Below, one piece after another: positions 53,701-60,114 of a stretch of 64,000 nucleotides of DNA. The stretch comes from Clostridia bacterium. Its GTDB lineage: Bacteria; Bacillota_A; Clostridia; Oscillospirales; CAG-272. Below the pieces are notes generated by a model. It did no database searches, was not told the origin of the DNA, and saw only the letters and a list, made by a program, of their open reading frames with translations. Position 1 is the first letter of the stretch; every line of letters starts with the position of its first letter. Where the stretch lies: the NCBI GenBank assembly GCA_017467205.1, contig JAFTSQ010000015.1:1-64000 (forward strand), read 5' to 3'. A program made the translations under genes and the position numbers.

Positions 53701-56239
53701 CACCGTTATCGGAATGGCTGAATACTACGTCGTATCTGTTAAGGATATGAACGCCGTTTCCACGAGCGAGAGCATCACGGTAAACCTTAACTGTGATGGT
53801 GCTATATCGCAGAGCGTAACCGTAAAAATATCCGAATACGCCTACGCCCTTATGAACGAGGGCAGCACATCCGAGGCAAGAGAGCTTGGCCGCGCAATCC
53901 TCAGGTATTCCTACGAGTCCTATAAGGCGCTCGCTCCCACCGATACCGATGCAATATCCGAGCTTGAGGATATGCTCTATGCAACCTCAAAGCCCGCAGA
54001 CGAAAGCTTCGCCGTCGGTGATACTACTGCTCTTGCAAAGTATTTTGCGGGTGCAAGGCTTCGCCTTGACAGTACCCCCGGTATCGTATTCACTCTTGCC
54101 GACTCGCTCGACGCGCTTGATTGCGAGATAAGCTATACCGATGCAAACGGAAATGTAGTTTCAAACAGCTTCTCGCTTACAAAGGATAACAGGGAAGCGG
54201 TTATCAGCGGAATTAAGGTCTACGAGTTTGACAGTGATATCACCGTAACCGTCGCGGGCGATGAGCCTATGACCTATAACCTTGAAACCTACCTCGCTAG
54301 CGGTAGCATAACCAACGGCTTTGCTCAGGCGATACATCACTACGTTGAGGCGGCAAAGGCTTATATAGAAATCTCCAAGGTTTACTATGACATAACCAAA
54401 TTCACCCTCAAGGGTGAGGATATCGCGGGCGCGGTGATAGTCACCGACCTCTCAAACGAAAGCTTGAGCGAAGCGGCATCCATCCTTCGCAGTGCGATAT
54501 TCAGCTACACAGGTATATTCCTTGAAATAGAGGACGAGAGCAGCACGGCAGCACGCAAGCTGATAGTCGCGCTGACGAGCGATGCAGGCGAGGATAACTT
54601 CCGCGTAAGCGTCACGGGCGGCAACCTCGTATTTGAATGCGAGTATATCGACTATATCGAAAAGGGCGTCTTGATGTTCGTATACGACGTCATAGTAGAG
54701 GCAGAGGGTGAGCTTGACTTCGGCGAGAATTATCTCTACGAGGGCAACGCGCGCTACGTTCGTTACAGCGAGTTCGGAGCGAGCGGCGACGGCGTGACCG
54801 ACGATTTTGATGAAATTATATTAACTCACGCATACGCTAATTCAAACGGTCTTCGCGTAGAAGCCGACTTCGGCGCATCCTATTACATAGGAGATAGCCG
54901 CAGAACTGCTTATATCAAGACCGATACGAATTGGAGAAACGCACGCTTTACCATTGACGACAGGAACGTTCCTCGCGAAGACAGATACTATTGGATATTC
55001 GAGGTCGACCCCGACCTTCAACCCTATAACGTATCCGTTCCGAGCGGTATGTCTATTATGAGGACGGATACCAATATCGGACTCACCTTTGATACCGACG
55101 TTCTTCTCCTTGTAACCAACGCAAATCACAAGGTCTATATCCGCTACGGCTCTAACGTAAACTCCGGAACTGCTCAGCGCGAGATGATTCTCGTTGACAA
55201 GAACGGAAATATCGACCCCAACACGCCACCCATCTTCGATTACGGCGAGGTAACGAGCATCAAGGCGTACTCGGTAAATGAAACCCCCGTCACCATAGAG
55301 GGCGGAGTATTCACCACTCGCTCGAATCAGGTGTATACCGATACCTTCTATTACCGCGGTATTGCGGTTAACCGCTCAAACACCACCGTTCGTAATGTTG
55401 TCCATTATATGTCCGACGAGCCCGACCCCTCGCTCTATCCCTCGGGTGCTTGCTCCTATTATGGCTTCTATTTCGTAGAGTACGCCAATAACGTAACCTT
55501 CGATTCCTGTGTTATGACAGGACATAAGACCTATTACGAGGTTCAGTCGAGCGGTAACTACGGAACGAAGGGCAACTACGATGTAGTAGCAAACCACAGC
55601 AACAACGTGCTCTGGAAGAACTGCACGCAGACGAACGACCTCAACGATAAGCAATTCTGGGGCGTTATGGCGTCTAACTATTGCAAGAATCTTGCGTGGG
55701 ACGGTTGTGCACTCTCAAGATTTGACGCTCACTGCGGCGTTTATAACGTGTCGCTGAAGAACAGTCAGGTCGGCGAGGTCATAAACCTCGTTGGCTCGGG
55801 AACAGCGTACTTCGAGAACGTAACGCGCTCAAGCGGCAGAAACGCATACTTCATCTCCCTTCGCGGCGACTACGGCTCGACCTGGGAGGGCGACGTAATT
55901 ATCAAGGATTGCAAGCTCGTCGTCAGCAACAGCGCGAGCACCGCATATCTTATAACGGGCGCTTGGTATGAGCATTGGTTCGGCTACAAGTGCTATCTGC
56001 CGAATCTCGACGTTGACGGCTTCAAGGTGGCAAGGCTTAACGGCAATGCTTACACAGGTAACTTCTATCTTTATAAGAACATAGCGTCCAGCTACTCGGG
56101 CGACCTTCGCGAGAATGCGACTAACCCGCTCGGAGCACCCACGAGCATCAAGCTCAAGGGCATAAGCTACACCGATATCCTCCAAGGCACGAATAACGAC
56201 GTTATCCTCACGGACACCGTTATAACCAAGGAAGACTAA
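50786..56239 (+). CDS. Array copy B3: giant secreted beta-helix protein
   Basis: The third giant, 1,817 residues, last gene of the array. Signal peptide (cut likely after TSA), module I from about 28 (AVAKIGDTEYDSL), module II from about 424 (AAARIGSAYYETL), module III from about 577 (VVKSASGSVIKSG), linker from about 931, alpha/beta domain from about 1204, beta-helix from about 1325. The linker section GARLRLDSTPGIVFTLADSL ... REAVISGIKVYEF is nearly identical to B1, also in DNA. The beta-helix is nearly identical to the lipoprotein A8, including FISLRGDYGSTW in place of FVRLREDYG. It starts 22 bp after B2 behind GAAAGGAAGGG. Terminators follow. Confidence 0.8.
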   Translation: MKKLLKSLSAVLLLCILLSSVAIVTSASDAVAKIGDTEYDSLQEAWNVALAAEGDVTITLLSDLTLALQPLNWAVLDHNLTLDLGWHTVTSTSSTPLFQVASSKLTVKNGNIETVQTAFKMIGGAAELELENLIIRKSAADNNPGIYVTAAKSLTANNVEVYAQRCAYVESADNMTLNANGLILNASAAEGTYNNAFRIGPTLLSGTFNFTDCIFTSTGKGRTIECGLGVANVAANSLGTPGEQFESELVSTDASTGAETYKVTANRAATFNLYNCSVINYPDTLSCDMIIKTGVSTWNLYGGFYHAASSAKLFSNTANYAQGYAVMNLHAYEAPDGKTYLPAFSANPTDDAQTKHLYISNFYDVETTYTVTDGVYSPFTSSATAKSGATVYESATNGDYKYIVVPDGVSYSAFETPVDPKAAAARIGSAYYETLDAAISASDEGDTVVLLKAASGVHPSKPCKINTNSYTLEFDSDAPYAATAIGKDIVYAEKTESLTLNYWSSADALVGQDTTGLVYTTVVSVKSSEDRDFTSGYCTVDLSYTSGSDIYDHTGWSEYSNDGVTYNFVPIFTKRPDLFVVKSASGSVIKSGKTAEEFQEEMTAPTEAGETITLLGDVAVPSDNQAISASGKPYPLDLNGYKLSLASGSGKAMYKTYNPIDLTITTSRAGAVIDNVYNGKSGQMFWGAGGSSGKVTIDGDITVYTAVMFAYTGSGDLDMTLNGGNYIMSFANSSAMFVITGDCTGTVTVNDATVSSKYNYLVNLGKSSESTAVHEVIFNNSTIVTGGKEILNLSSMTYFTNTSVQFNACNISAAFNSHSALKVYLNKDCLLDRSEVAGVTFENYLTAIDPITIGDVTYTYSTSAKSDLAKIVWTKDGTSSTTYADVRDDDVSYNSSSTDSYIKTTYKGECTEQLEKGGVYNVEIEKLVEVCVEGIKYNLTLASNMDVNIAIPSGAYKKLSATYLGKKLEGKFTVIGMAEYYVVSVKDMNAVSTSESITVNLNCDGAISQSVTVKISEYAYALMNEGSTSEARELGRAILRYSYESYKALAPTDTDAISELEDMLYATSKPADESFAVGDTTALAKYFAGARLRLDSTPGIVFTLADSLDALDCEISYTDANGNVVSNSFSLTKDNREAVISGIKVYEFDSDITVTVAGDEPMTYNLETYLASGSITNGFAQAIHHYVEAAKAYIEISKVYYDITKFTLKGEDIAGAVIVTDLSNESLSEAASILRSAIFSYTGIFLEIEDESSTAARKLIVALTSDAGEDNFRVSVTGGNLVFECEYIDYIEKGVLMFVYDVIVEAEGELDFGENYLYEGNARYVRYSEFGASGDGVTDDFDEIILTHAYANSNGLRVEADFGASYYIGDSRRTAYIKTDTNWRNARFTIDDRNVPREDRYYWIFEVDPDLQPYNVSVPSGMSIMRTDTNIGLTFDTDVLLLVTNANHKVYIRYGSNVNSGTAQREMILVDKNGNIDPNTPPIFDYGEVTSIKAYSVNETPVTIEGGVFTTRSNQVYTDTFYYRGIAVNRSNTTVRNVVHYMSDEPDPSLYPSGACSYYGFYFVEYANNVTFDSCVMTGHKTYYEVQSSGNYGTKGNYDVVANHSNNVLWKNCTQTNDLNDKQFWGVMASNYCKNLAWDGCALSRFDAHCGVYNVSLKNSQVGEVINLVGSGTAYFENVTRSSGRNAYFISLRGDYGSTWEGDVIIKDCKLVVSNSASTAYLITGAWYEHWFGYKCYLPNLDVDGFKVARLNGNAYTGNFYLYKNIASSYSGDLRENATNPLGAPTSIKLKGISYTDILQGTNNDVILTDTVITKED

Positions 56240-56247
56240 AACAAAAA

Positions 56248-56271
56248 ACACGGGGTGACCCCACCCCGTGT
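56248..56271 (+). terminator. Last array hairpin, after B3
   Basis: ACACGGGGTG (56248-56257) pairs perfectly with CACCCCGTGT (56262-56271), loop ACCC, then AGCAAAAA. Termination is probably completed by the next hairpin. Confidence 0.7.
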
Positions 56272-56274
56272 AGC

Positions 56275-56312
56275 AAAAAGCGCCGAGCTTTTAATCAAGC
56301 TCGGCGCTTTTT
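56275..56312. terminator. Bidirectional terminator between B3 and trmO
   Basis: AAAAAGCGCCGAGCTT pairs with AAGCTCGGCGCTTTTT (16 bp, loop of 6). T-runs occur on both strands. The stop codon of trmO lies in the loop. Confidence 0.92.
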
Positions 56313-56968
56313 ACGTCTGTAACCGTTATTCTTCCGTTGATAAAACGGAAGCTTATCTCGTAATTTGCAAATGCGAAGGTGTAGACCCTGTCGTCTGTGT
56401 GATAGGACGGGCGCGGGTCGGAGGAGAGCATCTCAAGCAGTGACTCACGGCGCTCTTCGTCTACCTTCAAGAGCAATTCCTCAGGGAAGTCAACTGGCAG
56501 GGAATAGCCCCGCACCTCTTCGGTAAAGCCGCCGACTGCATCGGGGTGCGAGTCGGTAAAGGGAAGGTACGGCTTGACGTCGTATATCGGTGTTCCGTCG
56601 AGCATATCCGCCCCCGAAACCACAAGAACCGGGCCAAGCTCCCTGTCCTCTTCAATTCGCAAAAGCTTCAGCGACGAAAGTCCGATAGGATTCGGGCGGA
56701 ATGGGGAGCGTGTCGCAAAAACGCCCACTCTTTTGTTGCCGCCAAGCCTCGGCGGTCGCACCGTCGGCGACCAGGAATCTCTTTCTGCCTTAGAAAAATT
56801 CCAAATGACCCAGATATGCGAATACCCCTCAAGTCCGCGAAATGCCTCGCGCCTGCGGTACTCTGGCAGAAAAACTATCCGCCCAACAAGCCCGTCCGCG
56901 AGTCCGCTCTGTCGCGGAATTCCGAACTTTTCCTTAAAATCGGTGTGTATATGTGCAATTATCTTCAT
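56291..56968 (-). CDS. trmO: TrmO: tRNA (t6A37) N6-methyltransferase
   Basis: A TsaA/UPF0066-type S-adenosylmethionine-dependent enzyme that methylates N6-threonylcarbamoyl-adenosine 37 in certain tRNAs. The 225 residues show family motifs: IAHIHTDFKEKFGIPRQSG at the N-terminus, RGLEGYSHIWVIWNF, the SAM-pocket segment GVFATRSPFRPNPIGLSSLK, and MLDGTPIYDVKPYLPFTDS. The C-terminal part (SLLEMLSSDPRPSYH) resembles the conserved extension of longer members. Transcribed against the array from its own promoter. Start at 56968 with GAGGAGCAAGG upstream. Confidence 0.9.
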   Translation of the reverse strand: MKIIAHIHTDFKEKFGIPRQSGLADGLVGRIVFLPEYRRREAFRGLEGYSHIWVIWNFSKAERDSWSPTVRPPRLGGNKRVGVFATRSPFRPNPIGLSSLKLLRIEEDRELGPVLVVSGADMLDGTPIYDVKPYLPFTDSHPDAVGGFTEEVRGYSLPVDFPEELLLKVDEERRESLLEMLSSDPRPSYHTDDRVYTFAFANYEISFRFINGRITVTDVKSAELD

Positions 56969-57003
56969 CCTTGCTCCTCTAAACTTTAGCTGTCATTTTC
57001 TCC

Positions 57004-57032
57004 ATTTTACCACAAAAGCAGCCCTTGTGCAA
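57004..57032 (-). promoter_or_regulatory. Promoter of trmO
   Basis: On the minus strand TTGCAC (57032-57027), a 17-bp spacer and TAAAAT (57009-57004), about 35 bp upstream of the start. Confidence 0.75.
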
Positions 57033-57069
57033 TCCCCCTCGCAACAAAAAGAAAAAACAAAATTCCGTA

Positions 57070-57098
57070 TTGACAAATCGGGCAATTTATGTTATTAT
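57070..57098 (+). promoter_or_regulatory. Promoter of tRNA-Leu
   Basis: TTGACA (57070-57075), a 17-bp spacer and TATTAT (57093-57098). The 95 bp to the tRNA contain no other feature I can name. Confidence 0.75.
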
Positions 57099-57193
57099 AT
57101 CACTTGCGGAAACTGCTGAAAGAGTTTGACTTAAAGTAAGCACCGCCTCGTGTGTCCTTCACGTGTAAAAATAGAGGACGAAAAACTCAAAAT

Positions 57194-57278
57194 GCGGACG
57201 TGGCGGAATTGGCAGACGCGCTGGTTTCAGGTTCCAGTGAAGCAATTCATGTGGGTTCAAGTCCCGTCGTCCGCACCA
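57194..57278 (+). tRNA. tRNA-Leu (CAG)
   Basis: An 85-nt cloverleaf with CCA encoded. Acceptor GCGGACG pairs with CGTCCGC, discriminator A, then CCA. The D arm is GGCGGAATTGGCAGACGC; the anticodon loop TTCAGGT gives CAG; the long variable arm TGAA/TTCA marks a class II tRNA; the T loop is TTCAAGT. The last anticodon-stem pair (T31-T39) is a mismatch and the T stem has two wobble-type pairs at its base. Confidence 0.93.
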
Positions 57279-57279
57279 A

Positions 57280-57312
57280 AAATTCGACAAGTTTCGACTT
57301 GTCGAATTTTTT
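57280..57312 (+). terminator. Terminator directly after tRNA-Leu
   Basis: AAATTCGACAAG pairs with CTTGTCGAATTT (12 bp), followed by a T-run. It begins 2 bp after the CCA end. Confidence 0.88.
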
Positions 57313-57316
57313 ATCC

Positions 57317-57484
57317 AAGCCGCAGGCTTGGTATATCATCCGACGCAAGTCGGTATATTATCAGCCCTCCGGGCTGTATCTCATCACGCGCCAGCGTGCA
57401 TCATTCCTGCGACTTGATGATATACAAGACTGTGCCTTGATGATATGCAATGCTTCGCATTGATGATATACACGGCTTAGCCGT
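57317..57484. repeat. Array of short hairpins separated by GTATATCATC / GATGATATAC spacers
   Basis: A chain of 5-bp stem-loops: AAGCC/GGCTT (57317-57329), CCGAC/GTCGG (57340-57353), AGCCC/GGGCT (57363-57375), CACGC/GCGTG (57385-57398), then around 57400-57485 AATGC/GCATT and ACGGC/GCCGT. In the first half the spacers read GTATATCATC or close variants; in the second half they read GATGATATAC, the reverse complement. The whole block is thus also a large imperfect palindrome. No coding frame is convincing here. Confidence 0.7.
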
Positions 57485-57557
57485 GATTAAGAACGCAAGG
57501 GTTCAAGTCCATCGGTTAAAAAGCCAAAATATCTTTTTTGTCCGCCTTACACAAGTG

Positions 57558-57588
57558 AAATGGCAGGGTCCTTGTGGCTCTGCCATTT
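57558..57588 (+). terminator. Terminator-like hairpin
   Basis: AAATGGCAG (57558-57566) pairs with CTGCCATTT (57580-57588), followed by TGCTTTATAAG. No gene directly precedes it; it may belong to an eroded element. Confidence 0.5.
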
Positions 57589-57631
57589 TGCTTTATAAGA
57601 ACGGAGGGACTTGAAGGGGAGCGGTAGTGAA

Positions 57632-57652
57632 TGACAGCCTAAATGGCTGTCA
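57632..57652. repeat. Small palindrome TGACAGCC-taaat-GGCTGTCA
   Basis: A perfect 8-bp inverted repeat with a 5-nt loop. A related palindrome in opposite orientation occurs at 59850-59870 (TGACAACC-attta-GGTTGTCA), and short flanks are also shared. Confidence 0.6.
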
Positions 57653-57684
57653 GAGCCGCGGAAAGGCTTTGCCCGCAGGCGAAG

Positions 57685-57704
57685 AAGTCCCGTCGTCCGC
57701 ACCA
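57685..57704 (+). repeat. Duplicated 3' end of tRNA-Leu (20 bp), possible attachment-site remnant
   Basis: AAGTCCCGTCGTCCGCACCA is an exact copy of the last 20 bases of the tRNA gene (57259-57278), including CCA. It lies 407 bp after the gene and is followed at once by a second terminator. A shorter copy of the T-loop part, GGGTTCAAGTCC, also occurs at about 57495-57506. Direct repeats of a tRNA 3' end are what tRNA-targeting integrases leave. Confidence 0.7.
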
Positions 57705-57707
57705 GGT

Positions 57708-57740
57708 AAAGACCGAGAGGAATTTCGGTCTTTATTTTTT
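57708..57740 (+). terminator. Second terminator, next to the duplicated tRNA end
   Basis: AAAGACCGA (57708-57716) pairs with TCGGTCTTT (57725-57733), followed by ATTTTTT. It may have been the original terminator of the tRNA gene. Confidence 0.85.
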
Positions 57741-57848
57741 CTTTTGCGTAGTCTTCACCCGTATGACGACGGGACAGACCTCATCCACGGTCTTCTGTGT
57801 TCGTGCTAAATCAATTATCAATCGTTTTCTTAACGAGCGACATCGTCC

Positions 57849-57884
57849 AAAAATAGCACAACCCTCGCGGTTGTGCTATTTTTT
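57849..57884 (+). terminator. Orphan terminator before the PRTase gene
   Basis: AAAAATAGCACAACC pairs with GGTTGTGCTATTTTTT (15 bp, 5-nt loop). There is no obvious gene between 57741 and 57848; that stretch shows nothing else. Confidence 0.85.
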
Positions 57885-57931
57885 GTTTTACCAGAGTGAA
57901 ATTCGAAATAAGAGCGGTCGATAAAAAGCAC

Positions 57932-57960
57932 TTGATATATCCGAGGAAATATGCTAAAAT
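57932..57960 (+). promoter_or_regulatory. Promoter of the PRTase gene
   Basis: TTGATA (57932-57937), a 17-bp spacer and TAAAAT (57955-57960), about 60 bp before the start codon. Confidence 0.75.
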
Positions 57961-58020
57961 AAAAGAGAAGGGCAACCTTTTAATTTTTCGGTCGCGTAAA
58001 GCGGCAGGACGGAGGCAGAT

Positions 58021-58668
58021 ATGGCTATTGAAAATTCCTACAAAATCAGAACAAAGGGCAAGAATCTATTCCTTCGCGTAGTTAAGGGCCATTTTATGAA
58101 AACCAACGGACATATGAATTATTATATCGACGTTACGATGCAAAAGTGCAGGCTTTCTGAAGCGCGCGCAGTCGCCGAGGAGCTTGTGTCCCATTGCGGC
58201 AGCGGTATGATAGTTGATACCATCCTGTGCCTTGACGATATGCAGGTCGTTGCCACCTGTATGGCGGAAAAGTTGACCGACTCGGGCTTTATGAACCTCA
58301 ACGCAAATAAGACGATTTATATACTCACGCCGGAGAAAATTGCCGCAGGCCGCTTTATTTTCAGAGATGAATCAGTACCTATGATAGCAGGCAAGAACGT
58401 ATTGATTTTAACCTCGTCGGTTGCAACCGGCAGAACCACGAGCGTTGCTATGGACGCCGTCAGGTATTACGGCGGAACGGTTTCGGGTCTTGCATCTATT
58501 TATTCGGCAGTAAACGAATGCTGCGGCGTTCCGGTTTATTCGGCATTCGACGCAAACGACCTTGAAGGGTACTATTGCCTACCTGCGCACGAGTGCCCGC
58601 TTTGCAAGATAGGAAGAAATATCGACGGAGTGGTGAGCAGCTACGGCTTCTCCGGCACCTCGGTATAA
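58021..58668 (+). CDS. Phosphoribosyltransferase-like protein related to orotate PRTase
   Basis: A cytoplasmic protein of 215 residues with the type I PRTase layout: a hood region at the start, GMIVDTILCLDDMQVVATCMAEKL (substrate/PPi-loop region), and the PRPP-loop segment VLILTSSVATGRTT near residues 125-138. In standard PyrE the loop has two acidic residues before the small residues (DDxxTTG); here both positions are Thr/Ser. The C-terminus carries CPLC (C-x2-C, within HECPLCKIG), a possible metal ligand pair. It therefore may not be a normal orotate PRTase; a regulatory or altered-substrate role is possible. Start ATG 58021 has ACGGAGG upstream and its own promoter. Confidence 0.65.
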   Translation: MAIENSYKIRTKGKNLFLRVVKGHFMKTNGHMNYYIDVTMQKCRLSEARAVAEELVSHCGSGMIVDTILCLDDMQVVATCMAEKLTDSGFMNLNANKTIYILTPEKIAAGRFIFRDESVPMIAGKNVLILTSSVATGRTTSVAMDAVRYYGGTVSGLASIYSAVNECCGVPVYSAFDANDLEGYYCLPAHECPLCKIGRNIDGVVSSYGFSGTSV

Positions 58669-58722
58669 AACGGCAATCAAAAACGCGTGATTCTATGCAA
58701 TGAAATTAATTGTGACAGAAAA

Positions 58723-59610
58723 ATGAAATGTAAACAAAATGTTATCTTTTTCAAGGTTAAATTCAACAACTTTCGTGATGTCAGCGGCTCGCGTGCAAAC
58801 GAGGTAACCGATAGGGAGGTGTGGGATGAGTGCGAGTGCGCGCTCGCCCTTCCCGATAGCTATTCCGAGAGCGGAGAGAGAACGCCGCTTATCCTCTCCT
58901 GTCACGGTGCGGGAAGCGTCGTTCGCGAAGAAAGCGGCGACACGGGTGGCATCGAATATAGTAGCGAGTGCTTGAAGCAGGGCTATGCGGTCCTTGATGT
59001 TTGCGGCTCTCAGCCGCACGGGCTGACTATGGGATGCCCCGAGCATATCTTCGCACTGCACAAGGCGTATCTCTACGCCGTGAAGCACTATAACCTTGAG
59101 GAGCGCGTGCTCGTCGCGGGGGCTTCAATGGGCGGACACACCGCAATGAACTTTGCTCATACCTTCCCCGGTATCGTAAGAGCACTCGGACTTATCTATC
59201 CGCGTCTTAATATGGACGGCGTGACCGTCAACGGCCACTATTGCATCGGAACTTGGGATAAAACGAAAAAGAACGAGAAAACCGGACTCAGCACGCACGA
59301 CCGCATCGTAGAGGTCTACCGTTTCCCGACTGACGAGTGGTACGGAGAAAACACCGTCGGCTTCAACCCATACCTCACCCGCTCGTACATCGGCGCGGAC
59401 GGCAAGCGCGCACTTATCCCGCCCTGTCCTATCAAGATATGGCAGGGAACGGCGGACAGAACCGTCGATCCCGTGATGGTAAATGAGTTCGTCGAATCCG
59501 TGCGCCGCTCGGGTAGCTACATTGAGCTTCACCTTATGGAAGGCGTCGGTCATAAGATCAACGACGTAATGAAAACCGAGCTTGCTATGTGGTTTAACAG
59601 ATTTACTTAG
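58723..59610 (+). CDS. Alpha/beta hydrolase, prolyl oligopeptidase/esterase-like
   Basis: A cytoplasmic hydrolase of 295 residues without a signal peptide. The nucleophile elbow is GASMGG (Ser), the acid is the Asp of GTADRTVDP and the catalytic His is in GVGHKIND. SCHGAGS near the start forms the oxyanion region. Substrate is unknown; acyl esterase or peptidase activity would fit. The start is uncertain. ATG 58723 is chosen, but no Shine-Dalgarno is seen; GTG 58687 lies upstream in frame. It follows the PRTase by about 55 bp and could be co-transcribed. Confidence 0.72.
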   Translation: MKCKQNVIFFKVKFNNFRDVSGSRANEVTDREVWDECECALALPDSYSESGERTPLILSCHGAGSVVREESGDTGGIEYSSECLKQGYAVLDVCGSQPHGLTMGCPEHIFALHKAYLYAVKHYNLEERVLVAGASMGGHTAMNFAHTFPGIVRALGLIYPRLNMDGVTVNGHYCIGTWDKTKKNEKTGLSTHDRIVEVYRFPTDEWYGENTVGFNPYLTRSYIGADGKRALIPPCPIKIWQGTADRTVDPVMVNEFVESVRRSGSYIELHLMEGVGHKINDVMKTELAMWFNRFT

Positions 59611-59689
59611 TAGGCAACAGCAAAAATCAAAACACCGTTAGCTTAGGGTCATAAAAGCCAATTTTTATAGCAGGACAGCAGAAAAACGA

Positions 59690-59935
59690 ACCGCTACCAC
59701 CAGAGGCTCCCTCCGGGAGGGAGCTGGCGCCGCAGGCGACTGAGGGAGAGCGCGTTATAATGAAGCCAAACAAAATTTCAAGTCACGCGGGCTCCTTCCG
59801 TCACGCTTTGCGTGCCACCTCTCGCTGCGGCTCGGGCACATTTCGGTTCTGACAACCATTTAGGTTGTCATTCATTTCCAAAATGCCGCTTCGCTACCTC
59901 CCGGAGAAAGGCTATATAGTACTGCGCACTTGCTC
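59690..59935. repeat. Non-coding block of short palindromes
   Basis: The long gap after the hydrolase holds several stem-loops but no credible gene: GCTCCCTC/GAGGGAGC (59706-59724), a GCC/GGC stem near 59727-59739 with CTGAGGGAG after it, CACGC/GCGTG near 59806-59820, and TGACAACC/GGTTGTCA (59850-59870). The last resembles the palindrome at 57632-57652 in reverse orientation. This looks like a dispersed repeat family rather than a regulatory region. Confidence 0.5.
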
Positions 59936-59965
59936 ACCACCGAAAGTGGTAGTGCAATAGAGAAG

Positions 59966-59999
59966 AGCCGATACGGAAATTAATCCATATCGGCTTTTT
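59966..59999 (+). terminator. Rho-independent terminator
   Basis: AGCCGATA (59966-59973) pairs with TATCGGCT (59988-59995), followed by TTTT. It separates the repeat block from the riboswitch region. Confidence 0.8.
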
Positions 60000-60076
60000 A
60001 CTGTCCTTTAGTACCCGAGCGTTAACGCTGCTCGATTTTTGCTATATTGTTAATTTTATTTTTATTGCGCAAAGTA

Positions 60077-60110
60077 TTGACTTTCGCGCAAAATAATGTT
60101 AATATATAAT
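60077..60110 (+). promoter_or_regulatory. Probable promoter of the c-di-GMP riboswitch transcript
   Basis: TTGACT (60077-60082) with TTAATA at 16-bp spacing or TATAAT (60105-60110) at 22 bp. The -35 lies within an inverted repeat TTGCGC (60065-60070) / GCGCAA (60086-60091), which could bind a regulator. Confidence 0.5.
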
Positions 60111-60114
60111 ATAT

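Noticed and set aside
20247..56239. Phage tail-spike or prophage origin of the beta-helix proteins
   Set aside because: Pectate-lyase-like beta-helices occur in tail spikes, but ten of eleven copies carry signal peptides, and no phage structural, packaging or integrase gene is in the window.
39880..56239. Sortase-anchored surface proteins
   Set aside because: No LPxTG-like motif, hydrophobic tail or basic end is present at the C-termini of B1, B2 or B3, which all end in the family tail with acidic residues.
57150..57463. Two short plus-strand frames over the tRNA and hairpin array
   Set aside because: They run through the tRNA gene and its terminator, so they cannot be protein genes.
57317..57484. 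CRISPR array
   Set aside because: The repeated units are about 10 bp with hairpins of changing sequence between them and change orientation in the middle. There are no spacers of 30-40 bp and no cas genes.
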